In this document: piece after piece, positions 45,818-54,691 of the stretch
Layout of the letters: each line of letters starts with the position of its first letter
How positions within the stretch are numbered: position 1 is the stretch's first letter
Assembly: GCA_016719635.1 (NCBI GenBank)
Contig: JADJYT010000001.1
Span: forward strand, 186,001-250,000
DNA: 64,000 nt
Direction of reading: 5' to 3'
Origin: Sphingobacteriales bacterium
GTDB taxonomy: Bacteria; Bacteroidota; Bacteroidia; Chitinophagales; JADIYW01
Notes under the pieces: generated by a model
What the model saw: the letters and a program-made list of their open reading frames with translations, nothing else
Told to the model about the DNA's origin: nothing
Database searches by the model: none
Translations under genes and position numbers: made by a program

Positions 45818-46381
45818 ATGCTCGAGATAAAATTTACCGAATTTCCTCTATTAATGACCGATAGGTTATGCCTGCGCAGAAAAACAGCTGCTGATATTCA
45901 GGATATTTTTTTACTGCGGTCTGATGATGCCGCTATGAAATTCCTGGACAAACCAAAATTTGAATCGCTGGACGAAGCATCTGCATTTTTTCAAAAAACA
46001 GAAGACGGTATCCTGAACAATGAGAATGTAAGTTGGGCCATTACGTTTAAAAATGAAAACAAATTTATCGGCGATATCTCTTTCCACCGGATTGATAAAG
46101 CCCACCACCGTGCTGAGATCGGTTATATGCTGATGCCGGAATACTGGCGAAAAGGCATTTTGCAGGAAGCCATTACAGAAGTCATCCGATATGGATTTAC
46201 CGTCTTAAATTTCCACAGTATGGAAGCATATATCAATCCGAATAATGATGCTTCCGCCGGACTGCTGGCAAAAAACGGATTTGTGCAGGAAGCCTATTTC
46301 AAGGAAAACTATCATTACAACGGCCGGTTTTTAGACACGGCTGTTTATTCACTGCTGAAATCAGATTACCTCGCTCGCTAA
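45818..46381 (+). CDS. GNAT-family N-acetyltransferase (RimJ/RimL-like)
   Basis: A 187-residue acetyltransferase of the RimJ/RimL group. It starts with the typical TDRLCLRRKTAADIQDIF and has AEIGYMLMPEYWRKGILQEA near residue 105 (acetyl-CoA pyrophosphate loop), followed by AYINPNNDASAGLLAKNGFVQEA. Relatives acetylate ribosomal protein N-termini or small molecules; the substrate is unknown. It lies 5 bases after the sigma/anti-sigma-like pair and 19 before the helicase gene. Confidence 0.88.
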   Translation: MLEIKFTEFPLLMTDRLCLRRKTAADIQDIFLLRSDDAAMKFLDKPKFESLDEASAFFQKTEDGILNNENVSWAITFKNENKFIGDISFHRIDKAHHRAEIGYMLMPEYWRKGILQEAITEVIRYGFTVLNFHSMEAYINPNNDASAGLLAKNGFVQEAYFKENYHYNGRFLDTAVYSLLKSDYLAR

Positions 46382-46400
46382 TTTGCACTAACTTTACAGC

Positions 46401-47660
46401 ATGAAATTTGAAGATTACAACATTAATCCCGACATCAAGTACAATCTGGATAAATTAGGGTTCAAGAAACCGACCGATATTCAGTATAAATCCATTCCAC
46501 CCATATTAAGAGGCGAGGATGTGCTCGCCATTGCTCAGACAGGTACTGGAAAAACAGCGGCATTCGCGATCCCCATCATCCATTTAATCCACCAGCAAAA
46601 GTCCTCCAAACGCACCGATGAAATCAAATGCATCGTGATGGTTCCAACGCATGAATTGGCATTGCAGATTCATGAAGTATTTGAAAAGATCGCCGCTAAG
46701 ACACGCGTAAAAACATTATGTATTTTCGGAGGTGTGGAACAAGACCCGCAAATAAAGGCATTGTATAGAGGGGTGGATGTGGTGATTGCCACACCGGGCA
46801 GAATGTTTGACCTTGTAAGCCAGGGTGCTCTGGACTTATCGAGAATCAACTATTTGGTTTTGGATGAAGCCGACCACATGCTGGACCTGGGATTCATCAA
46901 AGATATTCAGGATATGATTAAATTTCTGCCCAAAAGAAGACAAACCTTATTTTTTTCGGCAACCATCAATGAGAAAATAAAAAAACTGGCGTATTCATTG
47001 GTACATAACCCCATCCGCATTCAGATTTCCCCGAAAGATCCGGTATCCAGGAATGTGCAGCATGCCGTAGCCTTCATTGAGATGGAGGAAAAGCGGTTTT
47101 TCCTGGAGCGCATCATCAACGAGCATCCTGACAGCAAAATATTGATTTTTGTAAGAACGAAAGTCCGAGCCGAACGTGTTGCCAAAGCAATGGAACGGGC
47201 CGGCATAAAATGTCTGACGATGCACAGCGACAAGGAACATGCGGAAAGGGTGAAAGTCATGGATGCATTTAAACGGGGAAAAACAAAAGTGCTGATAGCA
47301 ACCGATATCAATGCACGCGGCATAGACATACCGAATGTGGATTATGTGGTGAATTATGACTTACCGGATGAGCCGGAGAATTATGTACATCGGGTGGGCA
47401 GAACAGGACGGGGTGACAAGAAAGGACAGGCGATTTCATTTTGCAGTACGGAAGAGCAGCCGACATTGAAAATCATTGAAACATTCCTGCACAATCCGGT
47501 TCATGTCATTGAAATAGATAAAGAGGATTACCTGAGCACCATTGAATTTGCAAAAGACACGATGATAAAGGAGGATTTAAAATCATTGCTGAAACAGGCA
47601 GAAGTGGATGAACTCGCCTTTAAAGACAAAAAGAAGAAAAAGAACATGAAGAAGCGCTGA
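46401..47660 (+). CDS. DEAD-box ATP-dependent RNA helicase
   Basis: A 419-residue RNA helicase with all the motifs in order: Q motif (FKKPTDIQYKSIP), AQTGTGKT (motif I), PTHELALQ (Ia), TPGRMFD (Ib), DEADHMLDLGF (II, here DEAD), SATI (III), IFVRTK, TDINARGIDIPNVDYVVNYD (V) and HRVGRTGRG (VI). The C-terminus is a short lysine-rich tail. It belongs to the RhlE-like group that helps ribosome assembly or RNA turnover. Exact RNA target unknown. Confidence 0.93.
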   Translation: MKFEDYNINPDIKYNLDKLGFKKPTDIQYKSIPPILRGEDVLAIAQTGTGKTAAFAIPIIHLIHQQKSSKRTDEIKCIVMVPTHELALQIHEVFEKIAAKTRVKTLCIFGGVEQDPQIKALYRGVDVVIATPGRMFDLVSQGALDLSRINYLVLDEADHMLDLGFIKDIQDMIKFLPKRRQTLFFSATINEKIKKLAYSLVHNPIRIQISPKDPVSRNVQHAVAFIEMEEKRFFLERIINEHPDSKILIFVRTKVRAERVAKAMERAGIKCLTMHSDKEHAERVKVMDAFKRGKTKVLIATDINARGIDIPNVDYVVNYDLPDEPENYVHRVGRTGRGDKKGQAISFCSTEEQPTLKIIETFLHNPVHVIEIDKEDYLSTIEFAKDTMIKEDLKSLLKQAEVDELAFKDKKKKKNMKKR

Positions 47661-47663
47661 GTA

Positions 47664-48281
47664 TCATAAATCGCCGGCGGCAATCTCCTTATCTGCCAGG
47701 TTTTGGTAAGCACCATCCTTAATGGTACAGGTCTTTTTATCAAAAGAAAGCTGAACCCTCAGCCATCCATAATGAGTTTCGGAACCAATCTTGAATTTTA
47801 GACCTATTAATTTTTCCGTATCATCATAAAATCCAAAATAGCCGAACAGTTCCGTTCCTTTGAATGCTCTCAACAACACATCTCCAGTATTGTTAAATCC
47901 GACAGAGTTGCTGTCAATCGCATCATCCGCATATAATTGCTTCAGCACAGATGTGTAAATTCCATTGGGCAGAAAAGTGGATGTTGCCAGAACCTTGTTA
48001 TTATTGGTATCACCGTGCTGCAGGATAATCCGGCGGATGATGGTATCCGGTTCGATCGTATCAAAAGCAGCTTTTAATGCATAATCCATTACAGAATCGC
48101 CATCAATATCCACATTCAGCTGCAGTTCAGGTGCAGTCAATGAGGTCGTGTCGGTGAGTGCCAGATTATATAATCTGTAAATGATGTTCGGATCTGACTT
48201 TTCTTTTTTACAGGCTGCCGCAACCAGAATCGCCATACTTACAATAAATAATACCTTTTTACCAATTCTTACCTTTTTCAT
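47664..48281 (-). CDS. Unknown lipoprotein
   Basis: A 205-residue protein with an SPII signal (lipobox AAAC near residue 24). The region DIDGDSVMDYALKAAFD looks like a calcium-binding or structural loop, and the end (FGFYDDTEKLIGLKFKIG, HYGWLRVQLSFDKKT) has a jelly-roll look. I do not recognise a family. It is encoded 14 bases after lipA on the same strand and may be its operon partner. Confidence 0.65.
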   Translation of the reverse strand: MKKVRIGKKVLFIVSMAILVAAACKKEKSDPNIIYRLYNLALTDTTSLTAPELQLNVDIDGDSVMDYALKAAFDTIEPDTIIRRIILQHGDTNNNKVLATSTFLPNGIYTSVLKQLYADDAIDSNSVGFNNTGDVLLRAFKGTELFGYFGFYDDTEKLIGLKFKIGSETHYGWLRVQLSFDKKTCTIKDGAYQNLADKEIAAGDL

Positions 48282-48295
48282 TATGTGCTTTATGT

Positions 48296-49156
48296 TTAGA
48301 TGTGTTTTTCTGCGTGATAGGATGACCGCACCATGGGGCCGCTTTCTACATAAGGAATACCCATAGACAGACCGATTTCTTTGAAACGGGCAAATTTATC
48401 CGGATGTACAAATTCCGCAACTTCAATATGCATGCGGGTAGGCTGCAGATACTGCCCCAGTGTCACCACATCACATCCATGATTTTGAAGGTCGTTTAAT
48501 ATTTCATAGACTTCTTCATCCGTTTCGCCCAAGCCAAGCATTATGCCGCTTTTGGTACGTTTGCCAAAGTCTTTGGTTCGTTGAATCTGCTCCAGACTTC
48601 GGTCGTATTTCGCCTGAGGTCGAACTCTTCGATACAGCCGTTTAACTGTTTCCATATTATGGGAAACCACTTCCTGTCCGGCACTGATCATTATTTGCAA
48701 TGCATTCCAGTCTCCTTTCGTATCCGGTATCAAGGTTTCTATAGTTGTATGCGGTGATACTGACTTAACGGCTTTTACGGTATCATGCCAGATCTGCGCA
48801 CCTTTATCCGGCAGTTCATCCCTGTTGACAGAAGTAATCACGGCATGTTTTACCTGCATCCGTTTAATTGCTTCTGCTACCCGCTGCGGCTCGTCATAAT
48901 CGATAAATGTAGGCCTGCCTGTTGCAACAGCACAGAAGGAACAGGAACGGGTGCATACATTACCCAATATCATAAAAGTAGCCGTTCCTGCACCCCAGCA
49001 TTCACCCATATTCGGGCAATTGCCGCTTTCGCAAATGGTATGCAGGTTATAGGTGTCAACTAAATTTCTGACTTTTTTATAATTCTCCCCTATCGGAATC
49101 TTTACTTTCAGCCATGGAGGCTTACGAGGCTTTAAAGTTATGTCTGTATCGTTCAT
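48296..49156 (-). CDS. lipA: Lipoyl synthase
   Basis: LipA inserts two sulfurs into protein-bound octanoyl groups to make lipoyl cofactors for 2-oxoacid dehydrogenases and the glycine cleavage system. The 286-residue radical SAM enzyme has both clusters: the auxiliary cluster cysteines C42, C47 and C53 (CESGNCPNMGEC) and the radical SAM cysteines C68, C72 and C75 (CTRSCSFC). The expected RSSY motif is near the end (RSSYHAEK). Length is normal. Confidence 0.97.
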   Translation of the reverse strand: MNDTDITLKPRKPPWLKVKIPIGENYKKVRNLVDTYNLHTICESGNCPNMGECWGAGTATFMILGNVCTRSCSFCAVATGRPTFIDYDEPQRVAEAIKRMQVKHAVITSVNRDELPDKGAQIWHDTVKAVKSVSPHTTIETLIPDTKGDWNALQIMISAGQEVVSHNMETVKRLYRRVRPQAKYDRSLEQIQRTKDFGKRTKSGIMLGLGETDEEVYEILNDLQNHGCDVVTLGQYLQPTRMHIEVAEFVHPDKFARFKEIGLSMGIPYVESGPMVRSSYHAEKHI

Positions 49157-49203
49157 GAACCAGAAATATTAACAGGTGTGTTATGCTGAAAAAGCAGGAA
49201 CCA

Positions 49204-49980
49204 TCAGCGTTGCTTTCTTTTACCTAACATAATCCCAACATAAGCGGAGGGGAAGAAAAATGAATTGTTTTGCACCATAACAGGGACTTTTTTATAATAG
49301 AAGTCCGCTGCCAGACCTATTTCAAGGGCTTTAACAAAACTTTCATTTTTCGCCCAGTCAAACTCCAATCCGAGTTCTGTATGCAAACCGGGTATTACTT
49401 TTATCTTCCATCCCCTCAGGAAACCGGATGCTCCAACAATACGTTCCCAGTCCAGGAAACTGTTATCTTCGTTCGGGTCATAGGTAACATCCACCAAATC
49501 TTCTTCCGTCGCTAAGGTTAACGGTTTTGGAATAACCCTCAGGTAATAGGGTTTCAACAAGGCCAAGGTTAATCCTCCTGCATATTTAAAAAAAATCTGC
49601 ACACCATGTTTCTTCCCTTTTTCCGCCACCAGTAATTTTTGCCCGACACCACCGTATATTGTAAAGAGGGTATTTTGTTTTCCATATACAAAAGGTTTGT
49701 ATCCATCTCCGCCAAAAAAACCGCCGCTGCCATACCGTGATGATTGTCTGACCTGTTTCAAATGCCAGAAATAGGCGAATTGAACCTGAAACAGGATACT
49801 GCTTTTATATTTCCTGCTTCTGGTAATTTCTGCCCCGAATCCAAATCCGTCACTGCGCAATCTAGCTCCCGCCTGCCAGGATTTCCGGTATATGACGGAA
49901 TCAGGATTTATCTGTGCCGTTACTTTCTCATAAAATAACAGGCACACCATCAGGTAAATTATTTGCAGATATCTATTCAC
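49204..49980 (-). CDS. Outer-membrane beta-barrel-like protein of unknown function
   Basis: A 258-residue protein with a signal peptide (residues 1-22, ending VTAQ). Alternating hydrophobic and aromatic strands (GARLRSDGFGFGAEI, FTIYGGVGQKLL, VQIFFKYAGGLTLALL, GLELGLEF-like segments) and the end YVGIMLGK suggest an outer-membrane barrel. Similar proteins are often beside lipA in Bacteroidota, but their role is not known to me. It is encoded 47 bases upstream of lipA. Confidence 0.6.
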   Translation of the reverse strand: MNRYLQIIYLMVCLLFYEKVTAQINPDSVIYRKSWQAGARLRSDGFGFGAEITRSRKYKSSILFQVQFAYFWHLKQVRQSSRYGSGGFFGGDGYKPFVYGKQNTLFTIYGGVGQKLLVAEKGKKHGVQIFFKYAGGLTLALLKPYYLRVIPKPLTLATEEDLVDVTYDPNEDNSFLDWERIVGASGFLRGWKIKVIPGLHTELGLEFDWAKNESFVKALEIGLAADFYYKKVPVMVQNNSFFFPSAYVGIMLGKRKQR

Positions 49981-50117
49981 GGATATAATACATTCAAGGT
50001 GCTAATTTAGTTTAAAAGTAGTGAATATTCATAGGCAGAAATGAATATTTTAGAAAGCATTGTGAATAGTGAAAGACAGGCGCGGAAGAAACGAACCATT
50101 TTCATAAATGAGGCTGA

Positions 50118-50441
50118 TTAAAAAATCAACTCTTCTTTAAGAGTATTCACCTGTATGGTATTATGACTCGCATTATAAACAGCAGTGCCACCCTGAAAAA
50201 CAATTAACTGCGGAGACTGGTGTTCCACCCCTGAATAACCGGCAATCAAATTGGAAAGAGTGCGGAATTGAATTAAATCCAAATAATAAACGGGAATATC
50301 CAGATTCCATTCTCTTTCAAGCCTGCTTTTGGCCATTGAGCTGATAGAACATCGGGTACTGTGTTTAAAGACAGCGAATACAGAACCGCTCTTAATCAAA
50401 TTCAGAAATTGTTCTTCGGTGGTCAGAATTTCCCATTTCAT
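50118..50441 (-). CDS. ytxJ: Bacillithiol system redox-active protein YtxJ
   Basis: A 107-residue thioredoxin-fold protein of the YtxJ (BrxC) family, a third bacilliredoxin type linked to bacillithiol. The single reactive cysteine is C31 in KHSTRCSISSMAKSRLE, the family signature, and the end VEHQSPQLIVFQGGTAVYNASHN fits too. With the BrxA/B gene at 1235 and the YfiT-like gene at 16923 it points to bacillithiol use by this organism. It is encoded 5 bases after a 45-residue lipoprotein gene. Confidence 0.92.
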   Translation of the reverse strand: MKWEILTTEEQFLNLIKSGSVFAVFKHSTRCSISSMAKSRLEREWNLDIPVYYLDLIQFRTLSNLIAGYSGVEHQSPQLIVFQGGTAVYNASHNTIQVNTLKEELIF

Positions 50442-50446
50442 AATGG

Positions 50447-50584
50447 TTAAACACTCTTTTTGGAAGATTGTTCTTGTTTAACTTTGGTCCAGGTTGGACA
50501 TCCCGTGCCTCTATGACAAGAAGAAATAAGTGTGATTAATCCGGCGCATAAAAGCACCAGCAGTGACTTTTTTGTTGGCTTCAT
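50447..50584 (-). CDS. 45-residue lipoprotein upstream of ytxJ
   Basis: A short gene that opens with ATG at 50584 and stops at 50447. It encodes a signal (KKSLLVLLCAGLITLISSC) with an SPII lipobox (ISSC), followed by a 22-residue mature part HRGTGCPTWTKVKQEQ... and a lysine/serine-rich tail. Similar tiny lipoproteins with a GCPTW motif are seen in other Bacteroidota. A -7 box lies 25 bases upstream. Spacing to ytxJ is 5 bases, so the two are one operon. Role unknown. Confidence 0.72.
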   Translation of the reverse strand: MKPTKKSLLVLLCAGLITLISSCHRGTGCPTWTKVKQEQSSKKSV

Positions 50585-50609
50585 GTTGTTTACGTTTGTG
50601 TTTACTACG

Positions 50610-50617
50610 CAAAACTA
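50610..50617 (-). promoter_or_regulatory. -7 box of the small lipoprotein-ytxJ operon
   Basis: TAGTTTTG on the minus strand fits TAnnTTTG. It lies 25 bases before the ATG at 50584. No good -33 box is seen. Confidence 0.5.
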
Positions 50618-50765
50618 TATCATTTATTGGACATTAACACACCCGTTTCACTTTAATTAACAATTTAACTATGATAAATTCAGGTAAATCAATGATTTAA
50701 TAAAATATGCGCAAGTGTGAATAACTATAAAAAACCAAATTCCTGCACTTACATATTTTTATAAA

Positions 50766-52124
50766 ATGCAACATTTTCATTTTATTGCTATCGGAGGAGC
50801 TGTCATGCACCAGTTAGCCTCTCATTTAAAAAATGAAGGCAATACCATTACCGGTTCAGACGATGCCATTTTCGATCCTGCCAAATCCAATCTGGAAAAA
50901 CTTGGACTTATGCCGGATTCTATCGGCTGGTTCCCGGAAAAAATCACTGCATCGGTTGATGCAGTCATACTGGGTATGCATGCGAAAGCAGATAATCCCG
51001 AACTTATCAGAGCCCAGGAGTTAAGAATTCCTGTTTACTCCTTTCCTGAATTCGTTTTTCAGCAATGCAAAGCTAAAACTCGTATTGCCGTGGCAGGCAG
51101 TCATGGCAAAACATCCATCACCTCCATGATCATGCACCTGCTGCGGGTAAGTGATAAGGAATTTGATTATCTGGTAGGTGCAAAGCTGGAAGGATTTGAT
51201 TTTATGGTGAAAACATCTTCAACCGCACCGTTGATGGTCATTGAAGCCGATGAGTACCTGACTTCCCCCATTGATTTGCGCAGTAAATTCCTGCATTACC
51301 ATCCGCATATTGCCATTATTTCCGGCATTGCCTGGGATCACATCAATGTGTTTCCGACTTTTGAAGAATATCTGGAAACCTTCCGGAAATTCATCCTAAG
51401 TATTCAGAACGGCGGTTATCTTATTTATAATGCGGAAGATGCGGAGCTTGAAAAGATGGTACATGAAATAAACCCTGAAATACACCTGGTACCTTATCAT
51501 CCGTTTTTATTCAAAACCACAGATGATGAAAGTTTCTTGATTTATAACAATAATGAATATCCTGTCCATGTTTTCGGAAGCCATAATTTTGCGAACCTGA
51601 AAGCAGCTTTTGAAACAGGGAAAATAATCGGACTGAAAGATGAGGCCGTCTTAAAATGCTTTCAGTCATTTCTGGGACCTGCCAAACGGCTGGAGAAGGT
51701 GTATGATAACAGCGAAAAAAGGGTGACGGTATTCAGGGATTTCGCACATGCTCCCAGCAAAGTAAAGGCTACCGTTAAAGCAGTACGGGAACGTTTTCCC
51801 AAACGAAAGATAGTTGCCGTATTTGAATTGCATACCTACAGTTCCCTGCAGGAAAATTTTATATCCCATTATGCCCATTCCTTGGATGCCGCGGATGTAA
51901 GGGTTTTATTTTTAGATACGGAGGCGCTGAAAATCAAGAACAAACAAGATTTGGAAGAACAATGGCTCAAAGAACAATTTGCCGATGACACTATCCTGGT
52001 GGTTAAAGATGTCAATGAGCTGAAAGGGATGATTCGAAATCAGCGAACGGACGACTGTGTGCTGCTATTGATGAGTTCAGGAAACTTTGGCGGTTTATCC
52101 ATAACAGAACTGCAGCTAGCATAA
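50766..52124 (+). CDS. mpl: UDP-N-acetylmuramate:L-alanyl-gamma-D-glutamyl-meso-diaminopimelate ligase
   Basis: Mpl joins the recycled murein tripeptide to UDP-MurNAc, saving peptidoglycan. The 452-residue Mur-ligase protein has an N-terminal Rossmann domain (HFIAIGGAVMHQLASHL), the ATP motif AGSHGKTSITSM near residue 115, EADEY near residue 162 and the C-terminal domain with FRDFAHAPSKVKATVKAVRE. The start IGGAVMHQLA separates Mpl from MurC, which has IGIGGIGMSG. It fits a meso-DAP murein made with dapF. Confidence 0.92.
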   Translation: MQHFHFIAIGGAVMHQLASHLKNEGNTITGSDDAIFDPAKSNLEKLGLMPDSIGWFPEKITASVDAVILGMHAKADNPELIRAQELRIPVYSFPEFVFQQCKAKTRIAVAGSHGKTSITSMIMHLLRVSDKEFDYLVGAKLEGFDFMVKTSSTAPLMVIEADEYLTSPIDLRSKFLHYHPHIAIISGIAWDHINVFPTFEEYLETFRKFILSIQNGGYLIYNAEDAELEKMVHEINPEIHLVPYHPFLFKTTDDESFLIYNNNEYPVHVFGSHNFANLKAAFETGKIIGLKDEAVLKCFQSFLGPAKRLEKVYDNSEKRVTVFRDFAHAPSKVKATVKAVRERFPKRKIVAVFELHTYSSLQENFISHYAHSLDAADVRVLFLDTEALKIKNKQDLEEQWLKEQFADDTILVVKDVNELKGMIRNQRTDDCVLLLMSSGNFGGLSITELQLA

Positions 52125-52185
52125 ACAGACCTTATTAAAATTTTAAGAAAAACACCCCATTCTCCAAAAAGTAAGAATATATCCT

Positions 52186-52193
52186 TATTTTTG
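52186..52193 (+). promoter_or_regulatory. -7 box of the glycosyltransferase gene
   Basis: TATTTTTG fits TAnnTTTG and lies 28 bases before the TTG start at 52222. Confidence 0.5.
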
Positions 52194-52221
52194 CGTTCAC
52201 TTTAACTAATATTTTCACTGC

Positions 52222-52962
52222 TTGAGAGACTGCCTCATCATTATACCAACCTACAACGAGAAGGAAAACATAGCTAAGATTATTCCTTATATCTTAAATC
52301 TATCCGACAGATTTGAAATATTAGTCATTGAAGACGGTTCTCCGGATGGGACAGCCCAGGTTGTCAGAGACCTGACCGGGAATTTTCCTGAGAAAATACA
52401 CCTGATAGAGCGAAGCGGAAAATTAGGATTGGGCACCGCCTACATCACCGGCTTTCAGTGGGCGCTGCAAAAAGAATATGCGTATATCTTTGAAATTGAT
52501 GCCGATTTTTCCCATCCTCCTGAAAAATTACTGGAATTGCTGGATGCCTGTGAAAACAAAGGTGCTGACCTTGCTGTCGGTTCGCGTTATGTAAAGGATG
52601 GCGGCGTAGTGAACTGGCCTTTTAACCGTTTGTTTTTATCTCTGTTTGCCTCCAAATACGTCAGGCTCATTACCGGCATGCGTGTAAAGGACACCACTGC
52701 CGGATTTGTCTGTTACAAAAGGCAAACCCTGCAGCAGATTGATTTTGACAAAATCAAATTTGTCGGTTATGCTTTCCAGATAGAAATGAAATTTGCAGTT
52801 TGGCTTGCAGGGCTTAAAATCATTGAAGTACCCATTATCTTTAAAGACCGTGAAATAGGCGTATCCAAAATGCACGGCGGTGTCATCAAGGAAGCTTTCG
52901 TGGGTGTCCTTCAGATGAAGTGGGCGAGTTTACAAAATAAAAGACGATATTTACCTCATTAA
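52222..52962 (+). CDS. Polyprenol-phosphate mannosyltransferase-like GT2 glycosyltransferase
   Basis: A 246-residue GT-A glycosyltransferase of family GT2, close to dolichol-phosphate mannose synthase (DPM1). It begins CLIIIPTYNEKENI and has VIEDGSPDGTAQ near residue 36, EIDADFSHPPEKL near residue 93 (the DxD-like metal site) and GSRYVKDGGVVNWP. No membrane domain follows, as in the short DPM1 type. It would charge a polyprenyl phosphate with a sugar, probably mannose, for glycan or protein glycosylation. The start is TTG: an in-frame stop lies just upstream and no ATG fits. Confidence 0.85.
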   Translation: MRDCLIIIPTYNEKENIAKIIPYILNLSDRFEILVIEDGSPDGTAQVVRDLTGNFPEKIHLIERSGKLGLGTAYITGFQWALQKEYAYIFEIDADFSHPPEKLLELLDACENKGADLAVGSRYVKDGGVVNWPFNRLFLSLFASKYVRLITGMRVKDTTAGFVCYKRQTLQQIDFDKIKFVGYAFQIEMKFAVWLAGLKIIEVPIIFKDREIGVSKMHGGVIKEAFVGVLQMKWASLQNKRRYLPH

Positions 52963-52976
52963 TCCCATGCCTTATT

Positions 52977-53468
52977 ATGTTGAATGCAGCATCCCAAAAA
53001 GAATACCGTAACCTGGTGTTATCCCCCTTCTTTAAAGTCGGCATGCTAAAGGTATTGCCTATGGGCACCATAGCTGGTTTAAAAATAACGGAACTGGACG
53101 AACAACAATGCAAAGTGACGGTTCCGTACAAATACATCAATAAAAATCCTTTCAATACCACCTACTGGGCCGTACTGGGTATGGCGGCGGAAATGGCCAG
53201 TGGCGCCATGGTACAAATGTACACGCACAAGCTGAATCCATCCGTTTCCATGTTTGTAACCGGCTGTGAAGGAAAATTCTTAAAAAGAGCAGTGGGCATC
53301 ACTACCTTTATCTGTACTGACGGACAACTCATCGCCGATACCATACAGAAAGCCATCGACACCAGAGAGCCGCAGACCATACAAAGCAATGTAAAAGGCT
53401 ACGACAAGGACAATGTCCTTTTGGTGGATTTTAATTTTGAGTGGAGCCTCAAAGCCAGAATCCAATAA
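52977..53468 (+). CDS. DUF4442 hotdog-fold protein, possible thioesterase
   Basis: A 163-residue protein of the DUF4442 family, related to hotdog-fold thioesterases. The central part (KVTVPYKYINKNPFNTTYWAVLGMAAEMASG) holds the long helix and conserved N/T residues of this fold. It starts 14 bases after the glycosyltransferase and may share its transcript. Activity is not proven for the family; CoA thioester hydrolysis is an inference. Confidence 0.75.
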   Translation: MLNAASQKEYRNLVLSPFFKVGMLKVLPMGTIAGLKITELDEQQCKVTVPYKYINKNPFNTTYWAVLGMAAEMASGAMVQMYTHKLNPSVSMFVTGCEGKFLKRAVGITTFICTDGQLIADTIQKAIDTREPQTIQSNVKGYDKDNVLLVDFNFEWSLKARIQ

Positions 53469-53645
53469 GCGTCCGCCGGGTATTAATTTATCGTTTCTTC
53501 ATTCCCGTCAAATCCAGCGGATACATCCAATCTGCGCTGCTGGGTGCTGATTGAATTTCATCCTACTGGCAAATGATTGCCTGGTGGTAAACCACCAAAT
53601 TACAAAAACATGGTTTACCGCCATATTCATATAAATCTTATCTTT

Positions 53646-53653
53646 TATCTTTG
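53646..53653 (+). promoter_or_regulatory. -7 box of the broken lipoprotein gene
   Basis: TATCTTTG fits TAnnTTTG and lies 20 bases before the ATG at 53674. Confidence 0.5.
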
Positions 53654-53673
53654 GAATAATAAAAATTACTATT

Positions 53674-54446
53674 ATGAAAAAACAGATTTTATTTTTTGCC
53701 TTAGCCGGCGTATGCCTCTCGTCCCTCTTTTTTACAAGCTGTAATAAAGATTCCATCCAAAAAACGGTGGTCAGCGGGTCGAATGACTTAACCACCGTAC
53801 TGGCACAGTTCAGGTCACTGGCGGGTGATTCCCTCAACTCTACCCCAACGCCGGCATTCTTAGACGGCAGAAGGAAATCAACTGGGATGCTGTTCCGATT
53901 TCCTTTTCCAACACGAACAGTTTCCCCGGTGATTTTTTTAATTCAACAGACGGTGCTGCACCCAACGGCAGAAAGCGCGGTGCTGTATTCACCACAACCG
54001 GTACCGGTTTCAGGGTAGATACCAGTGCTTTTGTGGAACTCGATGCTTCCAACGCTGTCGAATTCAGTGCATTCAGCCCGAAAAGGACGTTTAGCTCTAT
54101 TGGAAGCAATACGCTCGCAGTCACCTTCAGATTACCGGGACAGGCAACTGCTGCGGCGGTGAATGGCTTTGGAGCTATCTTCTCGGATGTCGATGTTGCC
54201 GGCAGCACGACGATGGAGTTTTATGAGAATTACACCAGCCTGGGAAAATTTGAAGTGCCCGTTCGTTCCGGCAGTACATCCTTTTCATTCTTAGGTGTCC
54301 ATTTTCCGGATAACAAGGTCACCAAGGTGACGATAACCTGTGGAAATGGCAGCATTGGTGCCGGAGTTAAGGACATATCCAGCGGCGGCACCAATGATTT
54401 GGTCATTCTGGATGATTTCATTTACGGTGAACCGGGTATCTATTAA
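53674..54446 (+). pseudogene. Secreted lipoprotein gene broken by a frameshift
   Basis: The first frame (53674-54018) gives a lipoprotein signal with lipobox FTSC near residue 22, then reads well to FLDGRR and then turns to non-coding-like sequence. In the next frame the sequence continues with EINWDAVPISFSN, DFFNSTDGAAPNGRKRG, and later FGAIFSDVDVAG, FSFLGVHFPD, and ends LVILDDFIYGEPGIY. Adding one G to the GG pair at 53873-53874 joins both halves into one protein of about 257 residues. The restored protein resembles a secreted beta-rich domain found in several bacteria; its function is unknown. This could be a true pseudogene or a sequencing error. Confidence 0.75.
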
Positions 54447-54462
54447 CCGGAATCCATGTCAA

Positions 54463-54492
54463 AAAAAACCGCCTGAATTCAGGCGGTTTTTT
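54463..54492. terminator. Strong bidirectional intrinsic terminator
   Basis: A perfect 15-base-pair palindrome with arms AAAAAACCGCCTGAA (54463-54477) and TTCAGGCGGTTTTTT (54478-54492). A runs lead in and T runs lead out on both strands. It ends the broken lipoprotein gene and also shields it from the tRNA side. Confidence 0.8.
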
Positions 54493-54533
54493 AAATTTGT
54501 ACCAATAAAAACCCGAAATAAATCGGAAAGTCG

Positions 54534-54578
54534 TGACCGCGGCACGAATCGAACGTGCGACCGACTGCTTAGAAGGCA
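54534..54578 (-). other. tRNA-Arg(TCT) 3' fragment: left attachment site (attL) of the mobile element
   Basis: Read on the minus strand, this stretch is the 3' half of a tRNA: anticodon loop CTTCTAA (anticodon TCT, 54571-54573), anticodon 3' stem GCAGT, variable loop, a perfect T-arm (GCACG, TTCGATT, CGTGC) and acceptor strand CGCGGTC with discriminator A at 54534. No CCA is encoded. The anticodon 5' stem pairs only partly and no D-arm or 5' acceptor strand follows, so this is not a complete tRNA. Such 3' fragments are left when a tyrosine recombinase inserts an element into a tRNA gene. An integrase gene starts about 150 bases to the right. The intact tRNA-Arg should lie at the far end of the element. 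Confidence 0.85.
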
Positions 54579-54691
54579 CTACCTATACCCTATTCTTAGT
54601 TTCCTTTATTTGTTAATCTATTGATTTACAGCACTTATTTTCAAAATATCTTTCCTTTTATTTCCTTTTTTCGCCCTTATTTAGTAACTTT

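Noticed and set aside
54534..54610. A complete tRNA-Arg gene
   Set aside because: Only the part from the anticodon to the 3' end is present. There is no D-arm or 5' acceptor strand on the expected side.
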